Assembly (NCBI RefSeq): GCF_016587355.1 | Contig: NZ_BNJF01000001.1 | Coordinates: 1,488,001 to 1,552,000, forward strand | Source of the DNA: Ktedonospora formicarum | Lineage (GTDB): Bacteria; Chloroflexota; Ktedonobacteria; Ktedonobacterales; Ktedonobacteraceae | DNA: 64,000 nt | Reading direction: 5' to 3' | Notes under the pieces: model-generated | What the model was told of the DNA's origin: nothing | The model's database searches: none | What the model saw: only the letters and a program-made list of their open reading frames with translations | Made by a program: the position numbers and the translations under genes | In this document: one piece after another, positions 9,707 to 19,121 of the stretch | Layout: every line of letters starts with the position of its first letter | Numbering within the stretch: the first letter of the stretch is position 1

Positions 9707-10080
9707 ACGCGAAAACGCACTCCACATTTAGATACTAAAGAAACGTCTAAAACCACAATGCAAGTATGACATGTTTTTGTGTAAAAATCAAGACTATTGA
9801 GATACAATATCAATATTTCGGGGAAGATTCAAATTTTATGATCTTTCTTGAGGTTGGCTTTTACGAGCTTAGAACATATGATATACTATCTCAATAGGCG
9901 TATAGAGTTGTCTATGCCCGAGGGCTTGTGCTACACTGGCAGGTATCCAACCATGCATGATAGGATACGATGGCGAGCAGATGCACAGAGAACGGAATCA
10001 TATCTAAGCAAAAGCCTTTCATCCGGTTGCTCAAGCAATTAGCAGGAAGCTCCAATTACAAGAAAGTGAGGGCGATCCAG
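9707..10080. other. divergent intergenic region
   Basis: This AT-rich region separates the leftward ATPase gene from the rightward Fur-family gene and should hold both promoters. A frame is open upstream of the Fur start but lacks family similarity. I saw no clear operator, although a Fur-family protein might bind here. Confidence 0.35.
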
Positions 10081-10536
10081 GTGACAGAGGGATTCACTAT
10101 AGAAGATCAGATTCGGGCCGCATTTGATGAAGTGAGTCAGCGCAGGACACGACCAAGACGACTCATCGAGCAACGTCTTGTCGAACTGGCGGCAAAGGAA
10201 ACCGATTTTACTGTTGATGATCTGTGGCAGGATATTCGCAAAGAGGAACCGCGTTTGGGCCGCGCGACTGTTTATCGCTCAGTGGAAAAACTTGTGAACC
10301 GGGGTTTACTTAATCGCGTTGAATTTGCTGATGGAACACATCACTACCGTGTCTGTGGGCACAGCCACCATCATCACCTGACATGCAACCAATGTCACCG
10401 TGTCGTCGAAGTAGACATTTGCCTGCCAGGCGAACAGATTGCAAAAATCAGCAACCAGACAAACTTTACGATTGAAGGGCACTCACTCTCTTTCTTCGGT
10501 TGCTGTCCCGATTGCCGTACCCACGCCAAACAGTAA
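10081..10536 (+). CDS. Fur-family metal-responsive transcriptional regulator
   Basis: This is a DNA-binding repressor of the Fur/Zur/PerR family. The N-terminal winged helix is clear (FTVDDLWQDIRKE, GRATVYRSVEKLVNRGLL), followed by the dimerisation domain with the metal ligands GTHHYRVCGHSHHHHLTC, the first CxxC (CNQC) and second CxxC (CPDC) of the structural zinc site. I chose GTG 10081 because GAGGG lies 7-8 nt upstream and it gives 151 residues, the usual length; an ATG at 9970 would add 37 unrelated residues. Which metal or peroxide it senses cannot be decided by eye. A tRNA gene on the other strand follows. Confidence 0.9.
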   Translation: MTEGFTIEDQIRAAFDEVSQRRTRPRRLIEQRLVELAAKETDFTVDDLWQDIRKEEPRLGRATVYRSVEKLVNRGLLNRVEFADGTHHYRVCGHSHHHHLTCNQCHRVVEVDICLPGEQIAKISNQTNFTIEGHSLSFFGCCPDCRTHAKQ

Positions 10537-10762
10537 CTTCGTCAAGATCCTTACACGCGCGTCTCGCCACCTCAAGCGCTACTCCAGAACAGGCGTTATG
10601 TCTCCACCGGTCGCGCGTTGTAAGAACTACAGCCCCCTCGCACATAATCCTTTAGTTCTCATCATCTCTTCCCATTACGCTTATTGCACCAATCTCTACC
10701 ATTGTTGGGCACTGATTGGCTTTGGCAATGGACACTTTACGCTTAAAAGCAGGCATGAAAAA

Positions 10763-10834
10763 TGTTCCCGACTGGAATCGAACCAGCGCACACGGCTTCG
10801 GAGGCCGATGCTCTATCCACTGAGCTACGGGAAC
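10763..10834 (-). tRNA. tRNA-Arg (anticodon CCG)
   Basis: The minus strand folds as a standard tRNA: acceptor GTTCCCG with CGGGAAC, D-arm GCTCAGTGGATAGAGC, anticodon stem TCGGC/GCCGT (closing G-U or C-G pairs) with loop CTCCGAA giving anticodon CCG, and T-arm with loop TTCGATT. The CCA end is not encoded. The anticodon reads CGG arginine codons. Confidence 0.95.
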
Positions 10835-11151
10835 GTCTTAGATAAATATACCACAAACGTCAACAGGTCTCAAGAGGGTTCCTCCAATGCCTTCTACACG
10901 GCATCCAAGCACTAGTATGCTATTACAAAGTAAAGAATATTTATTACTCATATTGTGATCTATATTCACACACATTACTATATTACCTATTTTGTTTAAA
11001 CACATTGACTTATATCCCCGTTGCTACCTATACTTAGAAACGTGGTAGCTATTCAGGTCGCGGTGCTGGCATCACCCCAACGCCAGATAATCAGAGATAT
11101 CTCAATAGCTACGAAAAAGATGTTGTTTTGTGGTAAGGAGGGATGCCTTTT
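10835..11151. other. AT-rich intergenic region upstream of comEA
   Basis: There is no gene in this stretch. It holds a probable comEA promoter (annotated separately) and the ribosome site AAGGAGG at 11135-11141. Confidence 0.45.
11005..11034 (+). promoter_or_regulatory. candidate sigma-70-type promoter for comEA-comEC
   Basis: TTGACT (11005-11010) and TATACT (11029-11034) are separated by 18 bp in AT-rich DNA about 110 bp upstream of comEA, the correct direction for the competence genes. The match to consensus is good but unproven. Confidence 0.45.
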
Positions 11152-12054
11152 ATGGCATATAATACATCTACGACTCCAGGATCATTTTCACCTGAAGAAG
11201 ATGACCACTTTCATCTCGCCAAGCAGGTAACACAGCCAAATCACATCGTAGACGTGACGAATGGCAGTCAAACCACGCATTCAGCTCCAACACTAGCTCA
11301 GCCTGCTCAAATTCGACCAGTTGCCAAATTTCCGCTGCTAACGCTACCACAGAAACAGTTAGCCAACGAGGTAGATCTTGATGAGCTTCCTAACCCACCA
11401 CAAATGCCAGAAGAAACAGACAATCAGACAGCAAAGCCTCAATGGCAACGCTGGCTCACAATTGGATTACTCCTTTCACTATGCCTCGCGCTCTTCCTGA
11501 TCTGGCAGCCAGGTTCTACAACCAGCAACACATTACCTCCATCTAAGCAACAGGATATCTCCAAAAGCACTGACCCCAAAAAGAACACAGAGAATTCCTC
11601 AACTGGTGCAACACTACAGGTCTACGCGGTTGGTGCCGTTAAGAAGCCAGGCATCTATACGTTGGCAATGGGATCGCGCGTCTATCATCTCCTCGCCGCA
11701 GCCGGTGGACCACTACCCAATGCGAATCTGGTCGCGCTTAATCTGGCGGCCCCATTGACTGATGGGGAGGAAATATATATAGCCAAAGTCGGCGAGACGC
11801 TACCCAGCAATGTCGGAGGCACTCCCACCACGAAAGGAACCTCAACATCCAATAACACGGATACGACACAGATTGTAAATATCAATACCGCAAGCGAGGA
11901 CGAGATGCGCCAGGTACTCCACGTGAGCAGTACAACAGCAAAAAATATCATTAACTACCGCACACAGCATGGCCCCTATACCTCTGTCGACCAACTTCTA
12001 CAGGTCATTAGCAATGATATCTATAAGCGCATTAAGGATATGGTCACGGTCTAA
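11152..12054 (+). CDS. comEA: ComEA-like DNA-uptake receptor (SLBB and helix-hairpin-helix)
   Basis: This is a membrane-anchored DNA receptor for natural transformation. After a disordered cytosolic segment of about 100 residues with Pro, Gln and Asn, there is one membrane helix (WLTIGLLLSLCLALFLIW), an external linker, an SLBB domain (VYAVGAVKKPGIYTLAMGSRVYHLLAAAGG), a Thr-rich linker and the C-terminal helix-hairpin-helix DNA-binding motif (VNINTASEDEMRQVL, ITNYR-like stretch, GPYTSVDQLLQV). ATG 11152 is used because AAGGAGG ends 10 nt upstream; the ATG at 11143 is too close. At about 300 residues it is longer at the N-terminus than typical ComEA. comEC follows 67 bp downstream. Confidence 0.9.
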   Translation: MAYNTSTTPGSFSPEEDDHFHLAKQVTQPNHIVDVTNGSQTTHSAPTLAQPAQIRPVAKFPLLTLPQKQLANEVDLDELPNPPQMPEETDNQTAKPQWQRWLTIGLLLSLCLALFLIWQPGSTTSNTLPPSKQQDISKSTDPKKNTENSSTGATLQVYAVGAVKKPGIYTLAMGSRVYHLLAAAGGPLPNANLVALNLAAPLTDGEEIYIAKVGETLPSNVGGTPTTKGTSTSNNTDTTQIVNINTASEDEMRQVLHVSSTTAKNIINYRTQHGPYTSVDQLLQVISNDIYKRIKDMVTV

Positions 12055-12121
12055 AAATAGAGTTGGTAACATTCTGAGCACCCTCATATAGGAGTAGCTT
12101 TAGCAGCACCGCATTTATTCA

Positions 12122-14702
12122 ATGTGTGGAAAATGTAGCGGGGATTGTAGGGAAGAACCAGTGAAAAATAAACGCACACCAGGAGCAGCATCAACCCTTG
12201 ACCTACGAGGGCTCCTGCTCGTAGCGCTCACAAGCTCTGCACTTGGGGGCATAATGCTTGCGAGCATTTTGCCACTGCCATCTCTATTCTGGTTAGCAGG
12301 TATGGGAATATCAATAGCAGGATGTATCATCTACTGGAAGCAACCATACGGGCGCCTTGCCTGCGCGCTAGCAATCTTTCTGCTGCTTGGGGCATGGCGC
12401 TATACCATAGCGACTCCTCGCGAGAACTCCCAATCCATCGCCCATCTTGTAGGTTCACACCAGATTCGCATCCGTGGAGTTATTAATGCGGAACCCACCA
12501 CGACAACACGGAGTCGCTCTTTGCTGGTCGAAACCAGAGAGATAAGCAGAGACAATGGCAAAACCTGGCAGACGACCGATGGAAAGATTCGCATCACAGT
12601 AAGAGGGAATACAAGCATCGATTCATATGGTGCCAATTATGGAGACGTCGTCGAAATACGTGGGGTGCTGGCACCACCAAGCTATGCCCCCCAGATGTAC
12701 TTGGGTCAATGAGCTTTCCTTATGTTCGTGTTACAGGTCACGAAGGCAATCCTCTCATTGAAGCGCTTTTCCGCCTACGTGTCACACTTTCAGAGAACAT
12801 CGCACGCATACTCCCTCAACCAGAGGCTGCGGTACTAATAGCAATCTTCCTCAGTATGCGTACCCCCTCGCTTTCACCGTTATCACCAGCCTTCGATGCA
12901 ACTGGAACAGCCCACCTGATCGCGGCGTCGGGTTTCAAGGTAACCCTACTCGCGGGCTTACTCTCACGTGGGCTCTCCAAACTCTACCGTCAACCACGCA
13001 TGCTACTTCCAGCGCAGAAGCGACGAGATTGGCGACTCTGGCTAGGAACGCTCCTTGTTCTTGGCTGTATCGGTTCTTACACCGCTCTTAGTGGCGCAAG
13101 TCCCGCTGCCATGAGAGCAGGAATTATGGGAGCGCTACTCTATATTACACCACGCCTGGGGAGGCGTTATAACGTCTATACCGCGTTAGCAGGCACCGCG
13201 CTCTTTATGAGCATGCACGATCCACTGACACTATGGGATGTTGGGTTTCAGCTCTCGTTCGTCGGCACACTCGGCATATTACTTTTCACCCCAACGTTAC
13301 AACGCCTGCTCCATTTTCTCGCGCCACTGCCAGGTGGAACGTATATTGCGGAGATGCTCGCAGTCACATTAGCTGCTCAAGGTGCAACCCTACCCATAGT
13401 GGCAATCACCTTTCATAACGTCTCTTTAATAGCCCCACTGGCAAACCTGCTTACGGTACCGCTATTGGGAGGCGTACTTGTGCTTGGTCTGCTCGTCAGT
13501 ATTCTAGGTCCCCTTCACCCCTTATTTGCTCAGGGTTGCATCTTGATCGCTTGGCCCATAACCCATTACATCGCAGTCAGTATTGACTGGTGTTATCATC
13601 TCCCCTGGTCGTTTATTGAGGTTGGCAATACTCATATCCTTCTGGCATGGTGCTACTATACGCTGCTGGCACTCATGTGCTACGCGCTGCTAAAACAACA
13701 AGCACGAAAAACGAAGGCCGATGAAGCGGGCTCAATGGATGAGTATCCACGCCCCTCACCCGCACAACAACGGGGGCATAGCAGGCTTCCACAGGTGTTT
13801 CGTGTAAGCGTGGTCCTACTCATTCTAAGTTCATGGGGATTGACCCTCATCCAGGCCCAGCAACAACCACGCGCCTTGCAGATCATGTTTCTAAATCTTG
13901 GCACTGCAACACAGCTCCAGCAAGGAAGCACTATTCTTATTCACACTGCTGATGACCATATCAGCTTGATTGATGGGGGATGGATGGTACAGCATTGGCA
14001 CAAACGCTGGATAGTCAACTCCCTCTCTGGCAACGCACGCTAGATACCGTGCTTTTGACAACTCCACGCCAGGACCATATTACGGGTTTACAAGATGTTG
14101 TCGAAAGATACGCGATTGGAAGAGTAATAGATGCGGGAATGCTCCATCCCACCGCAACCTATGCCCGCTGGCGACGTACTATAAGTGAGCATGACATACC
14201 CTACTTCGCTGTCCAACAAGGGGATAGCATGGAACTGGGCTCAAACCTGCAACTTCAGGTCCTCTGGCCCACATCACTCCATAAAAGCAGCGATGAAGCA
14301 CGCGATAATTGTCTGGTTATACGTTTGATAATGCCAGGGCTTAAACTTCTTTTGCTCAGCGTAGCAGGTGCCAGTACCTACGCGCTCCAAGGGATCCTGA
14401 GCAGTATCCAACCATCTGACTTGCACGCAGATATCGTCCAAGTGGAAAGCGCGATCAGTAAACCGTATCCCTCTGTCCTGCGTACACTATTTGAAAGGGC
14501 ACAGCCCTCTATACTGGTAGTATCTCCAGTAGGTTCGCGAGGGAGCACTCAAACTGCCGAAAATAATAAACTTTATTTCAGCACCTTCGATGATCTACAA
14601 ATATGGTCTGTCGCTGATGTTGGAGCACTAGCTATACGCCGGACAGACCAGGGCTGGCTCACTTATACAGAAGAAAACGAGGCTTTAACTCGTTTTCAAT
14701 AA
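12122..14702 (+). pseudogene. comEC: ComEC DNA-uptake channel, two frameshifts (probably intact in reality)
   Basis: ComEC carries single-stranded DNA across the membrane in transformation. Three successive pieces make one protein of about 860 residues: an N-terminal helix pair with an OB-fold (residues up to about 196), the competence domain of many helices (GTAHLIAASGFKVTLLAGL, SPAAMRAGIMGAL, LWDVGFQLSF) and a C-terminal metallo-beta-lactamase domain (LLTTPRQDHITGLQDVV, DNCLVIRL). Adding one C at 12687-12692 joins pieces one and two (ending VLGSMSFPYVRV), and one G at 13975-13979 joins two and three (LIDGGMDGTALAQTL). The usual HxHxD of the lactamase domain appears as TPRQDH, a common non-canonical form in ComEC. 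The first codon is uncertain; a GTG at 12161 has a better ribosome site (AGGGAAG). Confidence 0.88.
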
Positions 14703-14757
14703 CTTCTTTCATTAAACACACAGGCACGACCTGAAGAATAGAAAGACACGGTTAGTA

Positions 14758-15402
14758 ATGCGCTGCGAATATTGTGGAGCCGAGATAGCTGCTCATGCCA
14801 GAATATGCCCTGCCTGTGGAGCAATCGTCGGATCGCGCATTCAGTATTCTCAAGAGGCTACAATCTACAATGATTCACTGGAGGCAAATGTTGACGTTCC
14901 TCCCACCTACGAGGAGGGACCATACCATGGGAAGCTCATGCCTCCAACAGAGGAATTTCCGGCTCAACCACAAAAGACATATTTCTATGAATCATCCAAT
15001 AGGCGCAATAATGCCTATTCGGAAGACCAAGCCTCACCCTACCAGACCTATTCGTACCAGGCACAACATATACAGGTTATGCCCCGCCCAACCAATAACT
15101 CATTGCTTATTGAGGTCATTCTTTCGCTCTTTGGGATCTTTGGGATAGGTTGGTTGAACGCGGGGCAAACTACGATAGGTCTGCTTCTACTGCTCGGAAG
15201 CATCTTTATCTACTGGCCTTTTATGATCCTGGGGACAATTTTCACTCTGGGCTTGGGACTGATATGCCTCGGACCTCTCGCCATTCTGGCAATTATTATC
15301 AACAGCATACTACTAAACAGTTTTCTCAACCGACAGGCAATACAGCATATTGTCTATAACCAACAATCACCCATCCAACCTCCTCCTATGCCCATGCGCT
15401 AA
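14758..15402 (+). CDS. zinc-ribbon membrane protein of unknown function
   Basis: The 214-residue protein begins with a zinc ribbon (CEYCGAEIAAHARICPACGA), continues with about 90 residues of Tyr/Gln/Pro-rich, probably disordered sequence, and ends in two or three membrane helices (VILSLFGIFGIGWLNAGQT, LLLLLGSIFIYWPF, LGLGLICLGPLAILAIII). This layout is common among small Chloroflexota and actinobacterial membrane proteins, some of which contact secretion or cell-envelope machinery; a specific role cannot be given. It lies 56 bp after comEC, and a weak operon link is possible. Confidence 0.7.
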   Translation: MRCEYCGAEIAAHARICPACGAIVGSRIQYSQEATIYNDSLEANVDVPPTYEEGPYHGKLMPPTEEFPAQPQKTYFYESSNRRNNAYSEDQASPYQTYSYQAQHIQVMPRPTNNSLLIEVILSLFGIFGIGWLNAGQTTIGLLLLLGSIFIYWPFMILGTIFTLGLGLICLGPLAILAIIINSILLNSFLNRQAIQHIVYNQQSPIQPPPMPMR

Positions 15403-15469
15403 CGAAATATCGTGCCACAAGCACTCTTACTATCCATGCTCCAAAGCGCTGAATATTGAGAAGAATTTC

Positions 15470-15497
15470 ACTGGTCCTCTACACATAGAGGACCAGT
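15470..15497. terminator. bidirectional hairpin between convergent genes
   Basis: A perfect 11-bp stem (ACTGGTCCTCT with its complement, loop ACACAT) lies between the zinc-ribbon gene and the convergent recombinase-like gene. Upstream AATTT and downstream AGTTCG give weak T-tracts only. Confidence 0.6.
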
Positions 15498-15518
15498 AGT
15501 TCGCGGAAAGGGTACAAC

Positions 15519-16550
15519 TTATTTGGGGAAGGCAAGGCGACGATACTTCTCACGCGACTCCAACCAGGCTTCATCTGAGAGGCCAAGCTTCTCGCGCAAA
15601 GCTTCGGGCGTGACTCCAGATCGAAGTTGCTCAACGGCATAGGTATCACGCAAGAGTTGCAGTGTGACACGCTTCTTAATATCAGCAGCTTTGACTGCCC
15701 GAGCCAAAATATAATTGAGGTTACGGTCTGTGCACTTAAACACCTCATCCGTGAGCTGATATTGCTGTTGATAACGCTGATAAATGGTAGGAAATTCAGG
15801 TGGCATAGGCAGACGACGCTCACGATGCTGCTTACCAGTTGAAGCTGGAAAGTGCACTGTGACCAAGGGATATTGGGGATCAGAGAGGTCAATGTGATGT
15901 GTTCGTAAGCGCATCACCTCTTCCTTCTTAAGACCAGCGAACAAGACCAGATAGACTAGGCATTGACAGCGAGGCTCCTCAGCCGCGGCTTCGAGTAAGC
16001 GCTGCATCTCGTCAGCAAATAAGAGCTCAGGAAGTGGAGGCATTGGGCGCTCCAATGTCAGGCTGGCGGAAGGATCTTCAGCAATGATGGTACTGCTCGC
16101 CAACCAGGAGAAGAAATTCTTCAGGAAGGTCACACGACGCGCCATCGTCTTAGGGGCGGGCGTATGGTCTGAGCCAAACTTCAACTTCATTAGCCAATCA
16201 GTTAGATGCTCCTTCGTGAGACGTCCAACAGGTGTATCCAGGCCCGCAAAGTCACTAAACATCTTCAGATCAGAGAGAAAGCACGTGACAGTATAGTTTG
16301 ATTTGCCACGCAGCAAAAGCTCTTGTCGATAGGGGATGGCACACTCAGCCAGGCTCGATTGATCAGTCAACACACTCCTACGTATAGGAGTTGGTAAAGA
16401 AGCTTCATCTGTCTCTGGTCTCTCCTCTATCACAATAGAGGGACCCGACATGCTGGACGGCTGCTTCCCCTTCTGCCCATCATGGCGCATTTTCTCAGCA
16501 TCGGTAAGAACTATCTCTCTCCCCGCCTCCTGCTGCTGGTCCTTCTGCAT
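15519..16550 (-). CDS. tyrosine-recombinase-like protein with degenerate active site
   Basis: The 343-residue protein has the two-domain shape of XerC/D-type recombinases: a low-complexity N-terminus of about 70 residues, a SAM-like core-binding domain (YRQELLLRGKSNYTVTCFLSDLKMF) and a catalytic-fold domain. Of the catalytic set, the first Arg is Lys (AGLKKEEV where GLRxxE is usual), the HxxR box reads QLLR with His lost, and the GH box reads LGLSDE with His lost. The second Arg and a possible Tyr (REKYRR) remain. Strand transfer is therefore doubtful; a DNA-binding or structural role is more likely. ATG 16550 has GAGGAG 5 nt upstream. Confidence 0.75.
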   Translation of the reverse strand: MQKDQQQEAGREIVLTDAEKMRHDGQKGKQPSSMSGPSIVIEERPETDEASLPTPIRRSVLTDQSSLAECAIPYRQELLLRGKSNYTVTCFLSDLKMFSDFAGLDTPVGRLTKEHLTDWLMKLKFGSDHTPAPKTMARRVTFLKNFFSWLASSTIIAEDPSASLTLERPMPPLPELLFADEMQRLLEAAAEEPRCQCLVYLVLFAGLKKEEVMRLRTHHIDLSDPQYPLVTVHFPASTGKQHRERRLPMPPEFPTIYQRYQQQYQLTDEVFKCTDRNLNYILARAVKAADIKKRVTLQLLRDTYAVEQLRSGVTPEALREKLGLSDEAWLESREKYRRLAFPK

Positions 16551-16691
16551 GCTCACTCCTCGTTTTTCAAGATCTTACGTCAACGGCACTCTACATTTCA
16601 TTATAGCATACCTAATTGGTGCCGTTCTGTGTTAAGCAACGCCAGATACAGATCTTCACTCAATCCGGATGGGTCTTGAGCAGTAAAAAGT

Positions 16692-16746
16692 AGGAAAGGT
16701 CCAGTTTTAAACATGATCTCCTCATGTTTAAAACTGGACCTTTCCT
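16692..16746 (-). terminator. 25-bp perfect hairpin
   Basis: Arms 16692-16716 and 16722-16746 are exactly complementary with a 5-nt loop (TCTCC). The core reads GGAAAGGTCCAGTTTTA. It lies about 100 bp after the acidic-protein gene in its direction of transcription and just upstream of the recombinase-like gene. A terminator role is likely, but the length and symmetry also recall paired ends of a small mobile repeat. Confidence 0.6.
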
Positions 16747-16848
16747 TGTATGGAAATATCTCGCCCGACCTGCTTCATTGAAGGCACGGACTAGTGAATA
16801 GACGTTACTTATCAGTTCCTTTGTGCGCAGCAAGCCAGCGCTTGCTCC

Positions 16849-17265
16849 CTATTCTTCCTCATCTCGATCCAGATCCTCTGTCTCGAGCGAATCCTCTTCT
16901 TCCTCATCCTCATCATACTCATCGAGGTAGGACAAATCGGAATTGCGAGTCGAATAGGACTCCTTGCGAATTGTTATTGTTGGGTGAACAGCGGGGAAAG
17001 GCTTAAGTCCTCCTGGCGTTGCTGAGTTGTCATAACTCGACTCAAAGAGTGCTGGTATGCTCTCGCGAACCAACACCTTTTCCTCCAGTGCCGCCGCTTC
17101 AAACCCCAGACGCCGCAGATCCATCACCATTCCAGGCCAGGTGTCTTCGGCATCAATAGCCCACCATTCACGCCCCATATACCGCACAGGTCGAACACGC
17201 AAAGGCCGGTTAAGGTCACCAAGTATAGCCATCAGGTTTGCACGCTTGCGCTCGGCTTTTTTCAC
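16849..17265 (-). CDS. acidic-tailed protein of unknown function
   Basis: I do not recognise this 138-residue protein. The first 90 residues are mixed and basic at the start (MKKAERKRANLMAILGDLNRP), with a WWAIDAEDTWPGMV segment; the last 30 residues are almost entirely Asp and Glu (DEDEEEEDSLETEDLDRDEEE). The start codon is GTG with AAGGGA about 10 nt upstream. Such acidic tails occur in RNA-polymerase-associated and chaperone-like proteins, but no family is claimed. It is flanked by the 25-bp hairpin. Confidence 0.6.
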   Translation of the reverse strand: MKKAERKRANLMAILGDLNRPLRVRPVRYMGREWWAIDAEDTWPGMVMDLRRLGFEAAALEEKVLVRESIPALFESSYDNSATPGGLKPFPAVHPTITIRKESYSTRNSDLSYLDEYDEDEEEEDSLETEDLDRDEEE

Positions 17266-17472
17266 GATGAGAACCGTCCCTTCTATTCAATGTGTGTACT
17301 TCTCTGCTTTCCGTCCGAGTTGCTTGAATAAAATAGTGTCCCTTGATAACCTATTCTTTTTCAGCTCAAGCGAAGCGGAAACAGTTGCGTGTATTCATAC
17401 TTACCATACCACATAATCCACACGCTTTGCCAATAGGGATAGCTTCTTCACCAAATTCGGAGGTAGTGGTCA

Positions 17473-18936
17473 CTACCAGGTCACGACATCAATGTAAGCA
17501 ACTGTGTTATAACCATAGAACTGGACTCCAACACGAGTTGCCGATCCAATCGCCCCCGAGGGAAGCGTAAAACGCAACTGATACCAACTCCCAATGGGCA
17601 GTGTATCCAGAGCCGTCCAACCTGGGTCGAACCATGTCAAATTCTGATCCTGAATATATAATTTCGCCTGGACATTGCTGCCCGATGCTACATATACATA
17701 GGCGGTTACGGTCTGCCCAGCACGCAATGCACCAGGAAGGTTGGAAGCCACTGCATACGGATAATCTGTGGAGCTTGATGAGTTGAAGGTTACTCTCAGC
17801 GAATGACTCCCATCCTTCGCAATCGTGGTGCTGTTTTGTACAGACGAGATGTTCTTACCGCTAGCCCAGGAATCTGTACCACCACTCTCAAAGGAGTATT
17901 TGTAGACCATAGGTGAGGCAGGAGGAGAGGTTGGCTTGGCCTGGGGAGGCTGTGTTGCCCGCACGGGAGGGGATGTTGCAGATGGAGTATGCTTCGCCTT
18001 TGGAGTAGATGCTGTAGAAGTAGCGCGCGTCTCCTCAGATGGCATCGTAGCAACACTGGTTGGATTGGTAGGCGTACGTGCTCCTGGCGTCTGAGAAAAT
18101 GCTTGTTGTGATGACGACTGAGATATATTCGTTAGCCATAGAGCACTCAGGCTACCTAACAGCACCAGGCAAACGAGCAAAGCAATGAGCTTGCCTCTTC
18201 GCAGCCCTTTTTGAGCCGTCTTTATTTTCTTCCATGCTGGCGGAATGCGCACCGCATTGGCGGATTGCGCAGATATTTTGAGCTGAGGAATGTTGGAAGA
18301 CAGAGGCAAAGGGGTATCATTGGACGGAGTAGTTTGATACTGGAGAGCCTCAAGATTGTCTATCTCGCTCTGGTGCGTGACCACGATGTCTGGCTCTATA
18401 TCTAGAACATTCAGAACAGGATCAGGAGACAGGTTGGGAAACGGAGTGAAAACATCTGTGCGACGGCGACGGAGACCGGCAAATCCCTCTGAAGGAGACA
18501 AACCCGGCATAGGGGATGCTTTTATATGACCACCACTATCAATATAGAGTGCTTGGCTTTCCAACAATCCCGCCTCAAGAATGCCAGAATCTGGCATCAT
18601 CGTGGAAACCTCAAAAGGATTATCAGGGTAGTCCACAGTTTTAGCGGACTCCTCTATTGCCTGCTCCTTCTCGGGAAAAGATAACGTGATATATGTATCT
18701 AACGAATCAGTATCCAGTGGGCGACGTTCAGAAGTTGCTTGTATCTTCGGCGTCGAGTTCAGCCAATTGTCTGCTTCACTCTCAGACAGAGAGAGGTGGG
18801 TTATATCCTCTGTTATCCTGGTAGGTTTTCCCCTCAAACCGGACACATCGTCGCCAGTCGCCTGATTTATAGGCTTAGCCCCCAGGGCTATAAGTATTTC
18901 TTCAGCCTTGCTAATGGCGTGCTCTTCGTTTCCCAT
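17473..18936 (-). CDS. membrane protein with cytosolic N-region and external carbohydrate-binding-like domain
   Basis: The protein of about 487 residues has a long N-terminal part without hydrophobic segments (first 235 residues, with AEEILIALGAKPINQATGDDV at the start), a membrane helix near residue 260 (LIALLVCLVLLGSLSALWL), a Pro/Thr/Ser-rich linker (TPSATSPPVRATQPPQAKP) and a C-terminal beta-sandwich (SFESGGTDSWASG, SLRVTFNSSS, VAYIDVVTW) resembling family 4/9/22-type carbohydrate-binding modules. It would bind a glycan outside the cell while keeping a cytosolic region. The ATG at 18936 has AGGAG 6 nt upstream. It sits beside the GH16 glucanase gene, which makes polysaccharide binding plausible. 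Confidence 0.7.
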   Translation of the reverse strand: MGNEEHAISKAEEILIALGAKPINQATGDDVSGLRGKPTRITEDITHLSLSESEADNWLNSTPKIQATSERRPLDTDSLDTYITLSFPEKEQAIEESAKTVDYPDNPFEVSTMMPDSGILEAGLLESQALYIDSGGHIKASPMPGLSPSEGFAGLRRRRTDVFTPFPNLSPDPVLNVLDIEPDIVVTHQSEIDNLEALQYQTTPSNDTPLPLSSNIPQLKISAQSANAVRIPPAWKKIKTAQKGLRRGKLIALLVCLVLLGSLSALWLTNISQSSSQQAFSQTPGARTPTNPTSVATMPSEETRATSTASTPKAKHTPSATSPPVRATQPPQAKPTSPPASPMVYKYSFESGGTDSWASGKNISSVQNSTTIAKDGSHSLRVTFNSSSSTDYPYAVASNLPGALRAGQTVTAYVYVASGSNVQAKLYIQDQNLTWFDPGWTALDTLPIGSWYQLRFTLPSGAIGSATRVGVQFYGYNTVAYIDVVTW

Positions 18937-19121
18937 AAAGCTCCTATTACACAGGCACAAACATGCGCCTCTTTACAGGGCCGCATTAACATGATCTGTG
19001 GCAAATACTCCTGCACCGCATGCAAGACAACCTCTGGAAAGAGCCATATTGTGGCATAACATTCAAGGCGGCTTCACCACAACATGGCTCTGAGAGCGGT
19101 ATGCCCCCTAATCTACGTGAG

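Noticed and set aside
10439..10915. Open frame of 158 codons across the Fur gene end and the tRNA
   Set aside because: It overlaps the Fur gene and a tRNA on the other strand, and has no family features.
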